From: an uncultured Pelagibacteraceae bacterium
Lineage (GTDB): Bacteria; Pseudomonadota; Alphaproteobacteria; Pelagibacterales; Pelagibacteraceae
Length of the DNA: 64,000 bases
Direction of reading: 5' to 3'
Assembly (NCBI GenBank): GCA_902591755.1
Contig: CACJBX010000003.1
Span: 62,001-126,000 of the forward strand
The stretch's first letter is position 1, and each line of letters starts with the position of its first letter. A program made the translations under genes and the position numbers. The notes under the pieces are model-generated. The model was not told the DNA's origin. It did no database searches and saw only the letters and a list, made by a program, of their open reading frames with translations. This document shows positions 1-9,973 of this stretch, piece by piece.

Positions 1-2
1 CA

Positions 3-62
3 GGTCGAATAAATGAAAAAAAAATGAAAGGCCTTTTTAAGAGAGTATTAAAATTAAATTAG
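3..62 (+). CDS. Possible 3' end of a CDS entering from the left edge (…GRINEKKKMKGLFKRVLKLN*)
   Basis: Open frame from window edge to TAG at 60-62; basic C-terminal tail; overlaps the end of the convergent thioesterase gene by 9 nt. Too short to identify. Confidence 0.3.
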   Translation, partial: GRINEKKMKGLFKRVLKLN

Positions 63-455
63 TTTTTCTAGCTCTACTTTTAATGTTTCGGGAATTTTGA
101 CAGGTTTGCCCTTTTTATCAATTGTAACTAAATGAATTGCCGCCTCTGTAATTTGATCATTACCTTTAAATACTTTTTGAGACATAAAAAAAGAGGTTTT
201 TGTGATTTCTTTTATATTTGATTTTATCTCTAAACTATCTTCAAGTAAGGCAGATTTCATATAACTTATATTGCATGACTTAACTATTATATAAGTTCCG
301 TTTTCATCGATTAGTTTTTTATTAGTAAAGCCTAAAGATTCTAAAGCATCACTTCTAGCTCTTTCCATAAATTTAAGGTAATTAGCATAGTATACGACAC
401 CACCAGCATCAGTATCTTCGTAGTAAACTTTTAATTTAAAAGTAAAAGTTTTCAT
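54..455 (-). CDS. ybgC: YbgC/FadM-type acyl-CoA thioesterase (hotdog fold)
   Basis: 133 aa with YYEDTDAGGVVYYANYLKFMERARSDAL motif characteristic of YbgC family. Confidence 0.9.
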   Translation of the reverse strand: MKTFTFKLKVYYEDTDAGGVVYYANYLKFMERARSDALESLGFTNKKLIDENGTYIIVKSCNISYMKSALLEDSLEIKSNIKEITKTSFFMSQKVFKGNDQITEAAIHLVTIDKKGKPVKIPETLKVELEKLI

Positions 456-472
456 TAGTTCATTAAAGTAAC

Positions 473-1132
473 TTATTCTGAAGAAAAATATATATTTTTA
501 TAGTATGAAATAGCCTGAGATTTTGATTGATCAGTATCAACCATGATTGCAACACCATCTAAAATATCAACATTTAAATTGTGGAATCTTTTGTAGTCTT
601 CCTTTACGTTTGTTTTGACTGTAACCCACTCATTGTTATTCTTATTAGTACTAGATAAAACATAATCAATCGAACTTTTGGTATATGGACTTGGCCAATT
701 TTCTCCTATGGATGAATTACTTGAAAATACATAATTTATTGCCTTGTTCGATAATGGAGTCATGCCTGTTTTCTTGACAACAAAAAATCTTGCTGCGAAA
801 TCATGACCTTTTTTTGATTTTTCATCAATACCAGGTAGCCCCTTTTCAACCTTCCAAGTGATGTTTAAAAATGGTGTTTGATTGAGATCTATAGGCGCCT
901 CCTTACCTAATCCTGAACCGCCATTTTCTACCTTAGCTTTTAATATATTTGCACCTTCTTCAGCTAAAATGCTGTATTCAGTCATATTTTTGGCTCCTCG
1001 AACTTTTCTGACTTTAAGATTACTTAACTCCTCATCAGTAAACTTAAACACTTCAATATTTTGGGAATAGCTAAAAGATATAGAGGATAGAAAGATTAGA
1101 ATAGCAATAAATATTTTGGGCATGAAGTTCAT
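473..1132 (-). CDS. Secreted DUF3047-family protein
   Basis: N-terminal signal peptide; NITWKVEKGLPG…DFAARFFVV and DTDQSKSQAISYYKNIYFSSE typical of DUF3047. Confidence 0.75.
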   Translation of the reverse strand: MNFMPKIFIAILIFLSSISFSYSQNIEVFKFTDEELSNLKVRKVRGAKNMTEYSILAEEGANILKAKVENGGSGLGKEAPIDLNQTPFLNITWKVEKGLPGIDEKSKKGHDFAARFFVVKKTGMTPLSNKAINYVFSSNSSIGENWPSPYTKSSIDYVLSSTNKNNNEWVTVKTNVKEDYKRFHNLNVDILDGVAIMVDTDQSKSQAISYYKNIYFSSE

Positions 1133-1178
1133 ATAAACTAAAAAAAAAAATTTTCAAATTTTTTTTTAAATCTTACTT

Positions 1179-1436
1179 TTGACAATTTTCAGTCATTCAA
1201 AATACATTTTTAAGGCATATAACTATAATATGAAAAAATATATCTCCTTAATCTTGTTGATTATGTTAACAAACTGTTCAACTCATACAGTAAAATTGGG
1301 TAAGAAATGTACAAAATTAGCTTCAGATAATACCTATGAAAAGTCATACGTTTGGATCATAAATAAAGGTAATCTTGAGACATTTGATGACAAAATAAAT
1401 AAAGAAAATTGTGCCAATAATGGAGAGAAGCTTTGA
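1179..1436 (+). CDS. Small putative lipoprotein (internal Met start MKKYISLILLIMLTNCSTH likely the real start)
   Basis: Lipobox-like LTNC after hydrophobic stretch; likely start near 1230. Confidence 0.6.
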   Translation: MTIFSHSKYIFKAYNYNMKKYISLILLIMLTNCSTHTVKLGKKCTKLASDNTYEKSYVWIINKGNLETFDDKINKENCANNGEKL

Positions 1437-1564
1437 AAACTTTATCCATTTTTATGCTCTTAATTTATTGGTCTGTTATAATCTTAGCTCCAGTTATAGC
1501 TAACGAAAAAAGCAAATATTTTGAAACAAATATTATAATTCCTGAAGAAAAGCCTAATAAGTAG
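1433..1564 (+). CDS. 43-aa putative secreted/membrane smORF, TTG start (MKTLSIFMLLIYWSVIILAPVIANEKSKYFETNIIIPEEKPNK)
   Basis: Not in ORF track; 4-nt overlap with upstream lipoprotein stop (TTGA), signal-peptide-like N-terminus; convergent 11-nt overlap with SDR end. Confidence 0.5.
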   Translation: MKTLSIFMLLIYWSVIILAPVIANEKSKYFETNIIIPEEKPNK

Positions 1565-2303
1565 ATCTTCCGCCGCTAATATCAAATACAGCGGCGGTTG
1601 AAAAAGAATTTTCTGCTGAAGATAACCAGCAAACCATTGAGGTAAGTTCCTCTACCTCAAGAAATCTTGCCCTAGGTACTTTTGAAAGCATCCTTTGAAC
1701 ATGTTCTTTTGACATTTGGTCAAGAATTCTGGTTTTAGCTCCAGCTGGTGTTACTGCATTAACTGCAATATTCTTATCTGCAAGTTCTTTGCCCAAAGAT
1801 TTTGTAAGCGCTATTACCCCTGCTTTAGATGAGCTATATGCGCTAGCTTTTGCGTTTCCATCTTTACCAGAGACAGATGCTATATTAACAATTCTTCCAT
1901 AATTACTCTTAATCATGTGAGGTACAATAGACTTACAGCAATTAAAAGTTCCATGTAAATTTATATTTATAATTTTTTTCCATTCTTCATAATCATAATT
2001 CCATAATTCTGCTGTAGAGCCAGTAATCCCTGCATTATTTATAAGAATATCAATTTTTGTTTTAGAAATTATTTTGTTAACAGTGTCGTCAACATTTTTC
2101 GGATCTGATACGTCAACAACATCACTGGAAAGATTTTGATCATTAATTAATTTTGAAGCTTTTTTAAGTTCTTTTTCATCAGTGTCCCAAATAATTACTT
2201 TTGCCCCTGATTGAAGAAATCTTTTTGCAATATCAAGTCCAAAACCTTGTGCTCCACCAGTTATAATTGCGTTTTTGTTTTTTAAATCAAATTTATTCAT
2301 CAA
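1554..2303 (-). CDS. SDR family NAD(P)-dependent oxidoreductase
   Basis: GGAQGFG, NNAG, YSSSKAG motifs. Confidence 0.92.
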   Translation of the reverse strand: MMNKFDLKNKNAIITGGAQGFGLDIAKRFLQSGAKVIIWDTDEKELKKASKLINDQNLSSDVVDVSDPKNVDDTVNKIISKTKIDILINNAGITGSTAELWNYDYEEWKKIININLHGTFNCCKSIVPHMIKSNYGRIVNIASVSGKDGNAKASAYSSSKAGVIALTKSLGKELADKNIAVNAVTPAGAKTRILDQMSKEHVQRMLSKVPRARFLEVEELTSMVCWLSSAENSFSTAAVFDISGGRSTY

Positions 2304-3757
2304 TCACTTGCTAATAGATAATAGGTAATACCAGAGATAATAAAACCTATTATAAAAGAAAAAGTTTCTAAAAACATGAATTTTGAATTCCAAATGGATG
2401 CAGATGAAAATATGAATCCAATTACAAAAGAATAATATGCTTTAATATGCCATCCTGCAGAATAAAGGTATGCACTATCTTTCCTTGCTGAAAATAAGTC
2501 TTTATTTATCACGACTTTGTTTTTGACTATGTAATAATCGAAAATCATAACACCAAAAATTGGTCCAAAAAAAGCTGAAAGTGTATCGATTATTGACATG
2601 GATCCGTTTTGACTCAGTAACGGAGTCCAAAAAATTCCAACTAAAAAACCAAATAAAATTATCAGTAATCCAGAGCTCTTCAAGGTTAAATTATTTGGAA
2701 GTAAATTTAGTAGTATATTTTGTGAAGGGAAATAATTTGCAATTAAATTAGTTGATAATGATGCAAATAAAATAAAGATTAAAACTGTAACAGTGATATA
2801 GGTATTATTAATTTTACCCACAATATCTGTTGGATTTGTAAGTAAATTTTGAGTTGATATAAGGCTACTTTTAAAAAAAATATCAGCACCAATTACAATA
2901 ACTAGTAGTAAAAATGAATAAATTATTGTGCTTAAAATTAAACTTAGATTTCCCTTCAGAAGTTCTTGCGAACTTTTTACATATCTTGAGTAGTCTCCGA
3001 AATTCATAATCAAAATAGAAAAATATGCAAATAAAGTTCCAGTGATACCAATCATATTTTTTAATTGAAAATTAGTAAATCCGCTCTCAAGATTTATTTT
3101 ACTTATAAAAGTATCCATCACAAATAATTCTGGATCTGCTATTAGTACTACAAAAAATAGCAATAAACCTAAATAAACAAATATAGCTGAGAAGTTAATA
3201 AAACTCCTTATAAGTTTTTGTCCTCTGCTGAATAAAAAATATTGAATTAAGATCGTAAAAATAAAACTAACCCAATCTATTAAATTCATGGTCATAAAAT
3301 AATTGAAAAATATATCGTTGTTTAATAGCTCACTGTCAATTTGAAACAAAGAAATTCTAATTAAATAACCAATAGATTTAGAAATAAAATATGTTTGAAC
3401 ACCAAAAAAGAATATACCAACTATGGCCCTTATTAGACTTATAAATTTTGCTCCTTGATATCCAGATGATACTCTTAAAAAAACTGGAAAAGGAATTCCA
3501 TGCTTTTGAGAGGGTTTTCCAATTATATAGGATAGATAAATCACTAACAAAGAAGCCAACAAACTTCCAAATAAAACTTCATAAAAATTTAAATTATAAA
3601 CAAAATATAATGAAGCTATTAAAGCAAAAGACATTATGCTTTGAAGTCCAACAGACCAAAAACAAAACATATCTTTCCAGTCCCAATTTTTATCAACAGG
3701 ATTTACTGAAACTATTTCCCAGTTTGTAAGATTAAATTTTTCTTTTTCTGAGCTCAC
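2300..3757 (-). CDS. NCS1-family nucleobase/allantoin-type permease
   Basis: 485 aa, polytopic; N-terminal motif and SSGYQGAKF..R region typical of NCS1; overlaps SDR start by 4 nt. Confidence 0.8.
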   Translation of the reverse strand: MSSEKEKFNLTNWEIVSVNPVDKNWDWKDMFCFWSVGLQSIMSFALIASLYFVYNLNFYEVLFGSLLASLLVIYLSYIIGKPSQKHGIPFPVFLRVSSGYQGAKFISLIRAIVGIFFFGVQTYFISKSIGYLIRISLFQIDSELLNNDIFFNYFMTMNLIDWVSFIFTILIQYFLFSRGQKLIRSFINFSAIFVYLGLLLFFVVLIADPELFVMDTFISKINLESGFTNFQLKNMIGITGTLFAYFSILIMNFGDYSRYVKSSQELLKGNLSLILSTIIYSFLLLVIVIGADIFFKSSLISTQNLLTNPTDIVGKINNTYITVTVLIFILFASLSTNLIANYFPSQNILLNLLPNNLTLKSSGLLIILFGFLVGIFWTPLLSQNGSMSIIDTLSAFFGPIFGVMIFDYYIVKNKVVINKDLFSARKDSAYLYSAGWHIKAYYSFVIGFIFSSASIWNSKFMFLETFSFIIGFIISGITYYLLASD

Positions 3758-3781
3758 AGTTACATATTAAACAAATATGTA

Positions 3782-5116
3782 TTACTGTCCATACAAGACA
3801 GTAGGTAACCAAAGAACAATTTTAGGAAATATAATAATAATGATTAATCCAATAATCTGTAGGACCATAAACTGCATCATTCCAAGATAAATATCCTTTA
3901 AATCCCACTCTGGAACGACCCCTTTTAAAAAATATGCTGAAAGAGCAACAGGTGGAGATAGCCAGGCGGTCTGTAAATTAACTGCTACAAGAATCGCAAA
4001 CCAAGTTAGATTAAATCCTAAAGCTTCAACTAATGGTAGGATAATTGGAATTATTATCATTACTATTGGAACCCATTCTAACGGCCAACCTAATAAAAAT
4101 ATCATTACCATTATCATTGCAAGTATTAGGTATTTATTCATTTCTAAACCTAATAAAAATTCAGTGAGCAAAGTTGGAGTGCCCAGTCTTGCAAATACTG
4201 CTCCAAAGAAATTTGATGCAGCAACTAAAACCATTATTAAAGCTGTGATCTCTAAAGTTTTAACTAAAGCGTCTTGTAATTTTGGTAGTGTTAATTTTTT
4301 ATATGCTAAAGATAATAAAAGTGCTCCCATTGCCCCACAACCTGCTGCCTCTGTAGGTGTTGCAAAACCAAGCAAAATACTTCCTAGCGCTGCAAAAACC
4401 AATGCTGCTGGAGGTACTAATCCCAAAAGAAATTCTATCCATACATCCTTTATGCTTGTTGCTCTCATGTCCTCCGGCAAAACTGGACCAAGATTTGGAT
4501 TAATCATACACCTTACTGTCGTGTATGCTGCGTATAAAGTTGCAAGTAATATTCCAGGAAAAATAGCAGCTGCAAATAAATCGATAACAGGGATTTCCAT
4601 AATAGGCCCCATAACTACAAGCATAATACTTGGTGGAATAAGAATTCCTAATGTTCCACCAGCGGTAATTGTTCCAGCCGCGAGTTTTACATCATAATTT
4701 GATCTGTTCATTGATTTAGCTGCCATAATTCCTAATATTGTTACAGAAGCTCCTACGATACCTGTCGCTGCAGCAAAAATTACTGAAACAAATAATACTG
4801 CGTAATAAAGGGCACCTCTTACTCTAGATAGCATCAGCTGGAATGCAGAAAATAATCTTTCCATTAATCCTGCTTGCTCCATCATTATCCCCATAAATAC
4901 AAAGAGAGGTACAGCTGCTAAAGTTTGTTCGGTCATAACCATGGAAAATTGGAGTGTCATTAAATAAAAAACTAATTTTCCAAATCCTAAATAACCGAAT
5001 ACAAAACCTAAAAAAATTAAAGTAAATGAAATTGGGAAACCAACAAAAATTGCGAAAAGCATTACTCCAACCAAAATGAAACCTAAAATTGCTGGATCTA
5101 TTAATTCAGAAATCAT
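3782..5116 (-). CDS. dctM: TRAP transporter large permease (DctM)
   Basis: GFPISFTLIFLG, VPLFVFMGIMMEQAGL, GGTLGILIPPSIMLVVMG motifs. Confidence 0.93.
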   Translation of the reverse strand: MISELIDPAILGFILVGVMLFAIFVGFPISFTLIFLGFVFGYLGFGKLVFYLMTLQFSMVMTEQTLAAVPLFVFMGIMMEQAGLMERLFSAFQLMLSRVRGALYYAVLFVSVIFAAATGIVGASVTILGIMAAKSMNRSNYDVKLAAGTITAGGTLGILIPPSIMLVVMGPIMEIPVIDLFAAAIFPGILLATLYAAYTTVRCMINPNLGPVLPEDMRATSIKDVWIEFLLGLVPPAALVFAALGSILLGFATPTEAAGCGAMGALLLSLAYKKLTLPKLQDALVKTLEITALIMVLVAASNFFGAVFARLGTPTLLTEFLLGLEMNKYLILAMIMVMIFLLGWPLEWVPIVMIIIPIILPLVEALGFNLTWFAILVAVNLQTAWLSPPVALSAYFLKGVVPEWDLKDIYLGMMQFMVLQIIGLIIIIIFPKIVLWLPTVLYGQ

Positions 5117-5724
5117 TTATTTTCTCCTGGCCATTCACCTTTTTTTGAAGCCCAATAGCTTTTGAGTAACTCTGAAACACCCTGAATTAATAAAAATATT
5201 ATTCCCAATAATAAACAGGTTTTTATTGGCCACATAAAAGGCATCCAGGTAGTATCCATACCTCTTTCCCCTCTTCTAATTGACTCTTCAACAAAACCAA
5301 TAGTCATATATAAAAAAACCAATAAACCTGGAAAATAAAATAATATGTATAACCAAAAGTCTATTAACCCCTGTGTTCTAGTTTTAAAATTTCTATATAA
5401 AAAATCGGCTCGTATATGCACACCTTTTGATAAAGCGTATGCAGCTCCAAGCATAAATAGAGCTCCATAAAGAAATCTGCTTATGTCATAAGCCCAAATC
5501 GTTGGTGCTAAAAAAAATTTTCTCATAATGACTTCATAAGTCATTGCGAATATAAGTGGTATTAATATCCAACAAACAATATTGCCAACAATTTTGCTAA
5601 ATCTATCAATTTTTAAAATAGTTGAAGACATCCAATTGGGCATGTCCTCTGGCATTTTCTTTAAGAGATTTGTTGGATTTCTTACCTCGTCAGAAACATT
5701 TTTATGTATGGGGTCTTGATTCAT
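5113..5724 (-). CDS. dctQ: TRAP transporter small permease (DctQ)
   Basis: 4-TM small permease; ATG/TGA overlap with DctM gene; KGVHIRADFLYRNF. Confidence 0.9.
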   Translation of the reverse strand: MNQDPIHKNVSDEVRNPTNLLKKMPEDMPNWMSSTILKIDRFSKIVGNIVCWILIPLIFAMTYEVIMRKFFLAPTIWAYDISRFLYGALFMLGAAYALSKGVHIRADFLYRNFKTRTQGLIDFWLYILFYFPGLLVFLYMTIGFVEESIRRGERGMDTTWMPFMWPIKTCLLLGIIFLLIQGVSELLKSYWASKKGEWPGENK

Positions 5725-5749
5725 AAAATAAATAAGTTCTTAATAAAGA

Positions 5750-5775
5750 AAGAGCGGACTGTAAAGTCCGCTCTT
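5750..5775 (-). terminator. Intra-operon stem-loop between dctP and dctQ
   Basis: Perfect 11-bp inverted repeat AAGAGCGGACT-gtaa-AGTCCGCTCTT; GC-rich relative to surroundings. Confidence 0.75.
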
Positions 5776-5797
5776 AATCAATTTGAAGTTTATACTT

Positions 5798-6889
5798 TTA
5801 CTTCAATGTGGCTGCGTGAGCCATTCCTAGCTTAGCATTTGACATTTGAGCACCACTCCAGAATGGAACAGCAACATCAGCAAACTCTTTCATTGAATCA
5901 TATACTTTTTTGAAGAACTTATTTTGTTCCGCATTTTTATTCAATGTAGCTTTTGCAGCTGCCATATACTCTTTAAAGTAATCTGAAGGTGTGTCTTCTA
6001 AAATAACTCCATGCTTTGTAGTTAATTCTTGTAAAGCTTTTCCATTTTCATAGATTCTGTAGCTTAAAGATTTAGCCAATGAAGCATTAGCAGCAACTTC
6101 AAGAGATTTTTTCTCATGAGCCGTCATTGCTTTGTAAGTTTTTCCAGTAATATAAAAGTCAGCATTAACTACTACTTGGTGTAATCCTTGTAAGTAGTAA
6201 TGTTTTAAAACTTTTTGAAAACCAAATGTTAAATCTGGTTTTGGACAACACCACTCAGCAGCATCAATTGTACCTGCTTCTAGAGCTGGAAGAATATCTC
6301 CACCACCCATTGCAACAGATGCTATACCAATATCTTTGTAAGTTTGTCCTGGAATTCCTGGAGGAGTTCTGAATTTATATTTTCTAAAGTCAGCCATATC
6401 TTTAATTGGTTTTGGAAACCAACCTAAAGCCTCTGGACCAACTGGTTGAAGCATAAAACCTTTGATGTCTCTTCCCATTTCTTTCCACAATTGATCATAC
6501 AACTCTTTACCACCTCCATATTGGAACCATGATAAAAACGCTAAGTTATCGATACCTACTCCACCTCCTGCTACTGGCGAACCAAATAACATAGCTGCAG
6601 GGTGATCACCTGACCAATAGTGTGTCCAAGCAAATCCACAGTCAATTAAACCTTTGTCAACTGCATCTAATGTTTCTTTTACTCCAACAACTGCACCTGC
6701 TGGCAAAATTTCAAATTTTAGTGAGCCATCAGTAAGAGCTGTTACAGTGTCAGTAAAGTCTTTTAACATTTTAACTTCATCAGCCTTAGTGTTAAGAACA
6801 GTCTGACATTTCAATGTTTTAGCATTAGCATTTGATATAAAACCAAGAACTAAGAATGCCGCAAACATTAATGAAATGATTTTTTTCAT
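5798..6889 (-). CDS. dctP: TRAP transporter substrate-binding protein (DctP/TakP-like)
   Basis: Signal peptide; DIKGFMLQPVGPEALGWFPKPIKDMADFRKYKFRTPPG; GTIDAAEW motif. Confidence 0.92.
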   Translation of the reverse strand: MKKIISLMFAAFLVLGFISNANAKTLKCQTVLNTKADEVKMLKDFTDTVTALTDGSLKFEILPAGAVVGVKETLDAVDKGLIDCGFAWTHYWSGDHPAAMLFGSPVAGGGVGIDNLAFLSWFQYGGGKELYDQLWKEMGRDIKGFMLQPVGPEALGWFPKPIKDMADFRKYKFRTPPGIPGQTYKDIGIASVAMGGGDILPALEAGTIDAAEWCCPKPDLTFGFQKVLKHYYLQGLHQVVVNADFYITGKTYKAMTAHEKKSLEVAANASLAKSLSYRIYENGKALQELTTKHGVILEDTPSDYFKEYMAAAKATLNKNAEQNKFFKKVYDSMKEFADVAVPFWSGAQMSNAKLGMAHAATLK

Positions 6890-7030
6890 TATTTCCTCTC
6901 TTAAGTTAATTTAATATGCCTTATCCAACCAAAAAAAATGAGATTATACAAGTTGCATTTGACTTTATTGGTAATTAAAAAAGCTTTAATTAAGTGATAA
7001 ATACTCAAAAATTTTGTTATAAAACTCAAA

Positions 7031-8626
7031 ATGGAAAAATTTGATTTTATTATAATTGGTGCCGGTTCTGCAGGATGTGTCTTAGCTAATCGTATAGTGA
7101 GAACTGGTAAGTTTAAAGTTCTGTTAATTGAGGCAGGAGGTAAAGATAGTTATCCTTGGATACATATCCCAGTAGGTTATTACAAAACCATGCATAATCC
7201 TAAAACAGATTGGTGTTTTAAAACTGAGCCTGATGAAACTATGGAAAATGTTTCGATACCGTATCCGAGAGGAAAAACATTAGGTGGAAGCTCATCAATT
7301 AATGGACTTTTATATATAAGGGGTCAAGAACAGGATTATGATTTATGGCGACAACTTGGAAATGTGGGTTGGGCTTGGAAAGATGTCCTACCTTATTTTA
7401 TTAAAGCAGAAGACCAAGAAAGAGGTAAAGATGAATTCCATGGTGTTGGTGGGCCATTAGCTGTATCAGATCAAAGAATCAAATTAGATATTTTAGATGT
7501 TTTTATGAATGCAGCTGAAGAAGTTGGTATTCCAAAGGTGAATGATTTTAATAAAGGAGATAATTTTGGATGCGGTTATTTTCAGGTAACTGAGAGGAAT
7601 GGATTAAGATGCAGCACTGCGGTTGGATATCTAAATCCTGTAAAAAAAAATAAAAACTTAAAAATTGAAACAAACTGTCATGTTCAAAAAATTAATTTTG
7701 ATGGAAATAATGCAGATAGTGTTACTTACTTAAAGGGAGATCAAACTTTCACCATGAGAGCTGAGAAGGAAATTTTACTTTGCGCGGGATCAATTGGAAG
7801 CCCGCATATACTTCAAACTTCAGGTGTTGGGGAAGCTTCAAAAATAAAAAATTTTGGGATTGATATTGTTAAAGATCTAAAAGGAGTTGGTAAAAACCTT
7901 CAAGATCACCTTATGTTTAGACCAGTTTATAAAGTAAAAAATATTAAAACTTTAAATAAAAAAATAAACAGTGTGTTTGGCAAACTGTTAATTGGACTTG
8001 AGTATGTCTTTCAAAGAAAAGGTCCAATGACCATGGGTGCTAGTCAACTTTGTGGATTTGCCAAAAGTGATCCAAGCAGAGAAACTCCTAACTTGCAATT
8101 TCACATTCAGCCAATTAGTACTGATAAATTAGGTGGTGCTAACCTACATGATTTCCATGCTTTCACTCCAACTGTTGCAAATATACGACCAACAAGTAGA
8201 GGTGAGATCATGATTAATAGTAGTGACACAAAAATAGACCCAAAAATAAAAATGAATTATTTGTCAACAGATGAAGATAGAAAAGTTGCAGCTGATGGAA
8301 TTAAATTGATAAGGAAAATTGTAATGGAAACAAATGAGTTTAAAAAATATGAACCTGAGGAATTTAGGCCTGGTTCACACTTGAATGATAAAGAAGAAAT
8401 AGTTAAAGCTTGTAGTCATTATGCCCAAACTATTTTTCATCCAGTTGGCACTTGTAAGATGGGAAATGATGAGTCGGCTGTGGTTTCTGATAAATTAAAA
8501 GTTCATGGTCTCAATAAACTTAGGGTAATTGATGCTTCCATCATGCCAAATATAACTTCTGGGAATACAAATGCACCTACTATTATGATTGCTGAGAAGG
8601 GTGCGGATATGATATTGAACCCATAA
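7031..8626 (+). CDS. GMC-family oxidoreductase (choline dehydrogenase-like)
   Basis: DFIIIGAGSAGCVLANR FAD motif, GGSSSINGLLYIRGQ, HPVGTCKMG, NTNAPTIMIAEKGAD. Confidence 0.93.
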   Translation: MEKFDFIIIGAGSAGCVLANRIVRTGKFKVLLIEAGGKDSYPWIHIPVGYYKTMHNPKTDWCFKTEPDETMENVSIPYPRGKTLGGSSSINGLLYIRGQEQDYDLWRQLGNVGWAWKDVLPYFIKAEDQERGKDEFHGVGGPLAVSDQRIKLDILDVFMNAAEEVGIPKVNDFNKGDNFGCGYFQVTERNGLRCSTAVGYLNPVKKNKNLKIETNCHVQKINFDGNNADSVTYLKGDQTFTMRAEKEILLCAGSIGSPHILQTSGVGEASKIKNFGIDIVKDLKGVGKNLQDHLMFRPVYKVKNIKTLNKKINSVFGKLLIGLEYVFQRKGPMTMGASQLCGFAKSDPSRETPNLQFHIQPISTDKLGGANLHDFHAFTPTVANIRPTSRGEIMINSSDTKIDPKIKMNYLSTDEDRKVAADGIKLIRKIVMETNEFKKYEPEEFRPGSHLNDKEEIVKACSHYAQTIFHPVGTCKMGNDESAVVSDKLKVHGLNKLRVIDASIMPNITSGNTNAPTIMIAEKGADMILNP

Positions 8627-9204
8627 TGTTATCAGAACAAATTTTAATCTTTTTTCAAATTATTTTTATTGATTTAGTTCTTGCTGGAGACAATGCAATT
8701 ATTATTGGAATGGTTGCTTCACAATTTCCAGCTGAGCAAAGAAAAAAAATAATTTTTTGGGGGATTGGTGCAGCTGTAATTTTGAGGATTCTATTTACGC
8801 TTATCACAGCTTATCTTTTACAAATTTCTGGATTAAGATTAATTGGCGGAATTTTACTGTTATACATTTGCTATAAACTATATGTTGATGTCGTTAAACA
8901 AAATGAAAAAAAAGATGAAGTTAAAATAGATAACTCATCTTTTATGAAAGCTATTACAACAGTCATTCTTGCAGATATAACTATGAGTTTAGACAATGTT
9001 TTAGGAGTTGCTGGGGCCGCAAGAGATCACTATTACTTATTAGTTTTTGGGCTTGCACTATCAATTATATTAATGGCAACTGCTGCAACATTAATTTCTG
9101 GTTGGATAAAAAAATACAAATGGATTGCTTGGGTAGGTTTACTAGCAGTTCTAATAGTTGCAATAGAATTGATTTATACAGATATAAAAGTACTATTATT
9201 CTAA
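8626..9204 (+). CDS. TerC/YjbE family integral membrane protein
   Basis: DLVLAGDNAIIIGM and DITMSLDNVLGVAGAA motifs. Confidence 0.92.
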   Translation: MLSEQILIFFQIIFIDLVLAGDNAIIIGMVASQFPAEQRKKIIFWGIGAAVILRILFTLITAYLLQISGLRLIGGILLLYICYKLYVDVVKQNEKKDEVKIDNSSFMKAITTVILADITMSLDNVLGVAGAARDHYYLLVFGLALSIILMATAATLISGWIKKYKWIAWVGLLAVLIVAIELIYTDIKVLLF

Positions 9205-9205
9205 A

Positions 9206-9973
9206 ATGTTTCTTAAAAAACAAAACTTAAAAAATAAAATTGCCCTAGTTACTGGAGCTGGGAAAGGCATAGGAAAAGCTTGCGCTATCGCTCTTGCCGA
9301 AGCTGGGGCAAGTTTAATTATTGTTAGTCGAACAAAAAAAGATTTAGATCAAGTTTCAAAAATCATTAAAAAATTTAGATCAAAGTGTAAATCGTATGTT
9401 TGCGATGTGACAAAATATTCTGAAATTAAATCAGTAATAGACTCTCAAAAAAGAATTGACATTTTAGTTAACAACGCAGGAACAAATATTCCAGAGCATT
9501 TTACTAAAGTAAAAAGAAAAGATATGGAATATGTTGTTAAGATTAACACAATGGCAACATTTAATATTGCTCAATTATCTGCTTTAAAAATGATCGAATC
9601 TAAGAATAGAAAAAAACTTGGAGGTGTGATTATTAATATGTCTTCACAAATGGGCCATGTAGGAGGCCCCATAAGAAGTGTTTATAATATGACTAAATTT
9701 GGGTTTGAGGGACTTACAAAGGGAATGTCTATTGACCTGGCAAAACATAATATAAGAGTAAACACAGTATGCCCTACTTTTGTTGTTACTCCAATGACAA
9801 GTAAATTTTTGAAAGACAAAAAATTTATGAGGGAGGTTCTAGGGAATATTCCACTAGGAAGATTTGCTGAGCTTTCTGATGTTGCAAGTGCTGTAGTATT
9901 TCTTGCTTCTGATCAGGCATCAATGATTACCGGTACCTCTTTATTGGTTGATGGTGGATGGACTTCAAAATAA
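9206..9973 (+). CDS. SDR family oxidoreductase
   Basis: VTGAGKGIGKA, NNAGTN, YNMTKFG, DGGW. Confidence 0.92.
   Translation: MFLKKQNLKNKIALVTGAGKGIGKACAIALAEAGASLIIVSRTKKDLDQVSKIIKKFRSKCKSYVCDVTKYSEIKSVIDSQKRIDILVNNAGTNIPEHFTKVKRKDMEYVVKINTMATFNIAQLSALKMIESKNRKKLGGVIINMSSQMGHVGGPIRSVYNMTKFGFEGLTKGMSIDLAKHNIRVNTVCPTFVVTPMTSKFLKDKKFMREVLGNIPLGRFAELSDVASAVVFLASDQASMITGTSLLVDGGWTSK

Noticed and set aside
3448-3729. 93-aa + strand ORF (and 63-aa at 2560)
   Set aside because: Antisense to the NCS1 permease; composition artefact.
4164-4697. 177-aa + strand ORF
   Set aside because: Fully antisense to dctM, no start context, composition mirrors the TM-coding strand; spurious.
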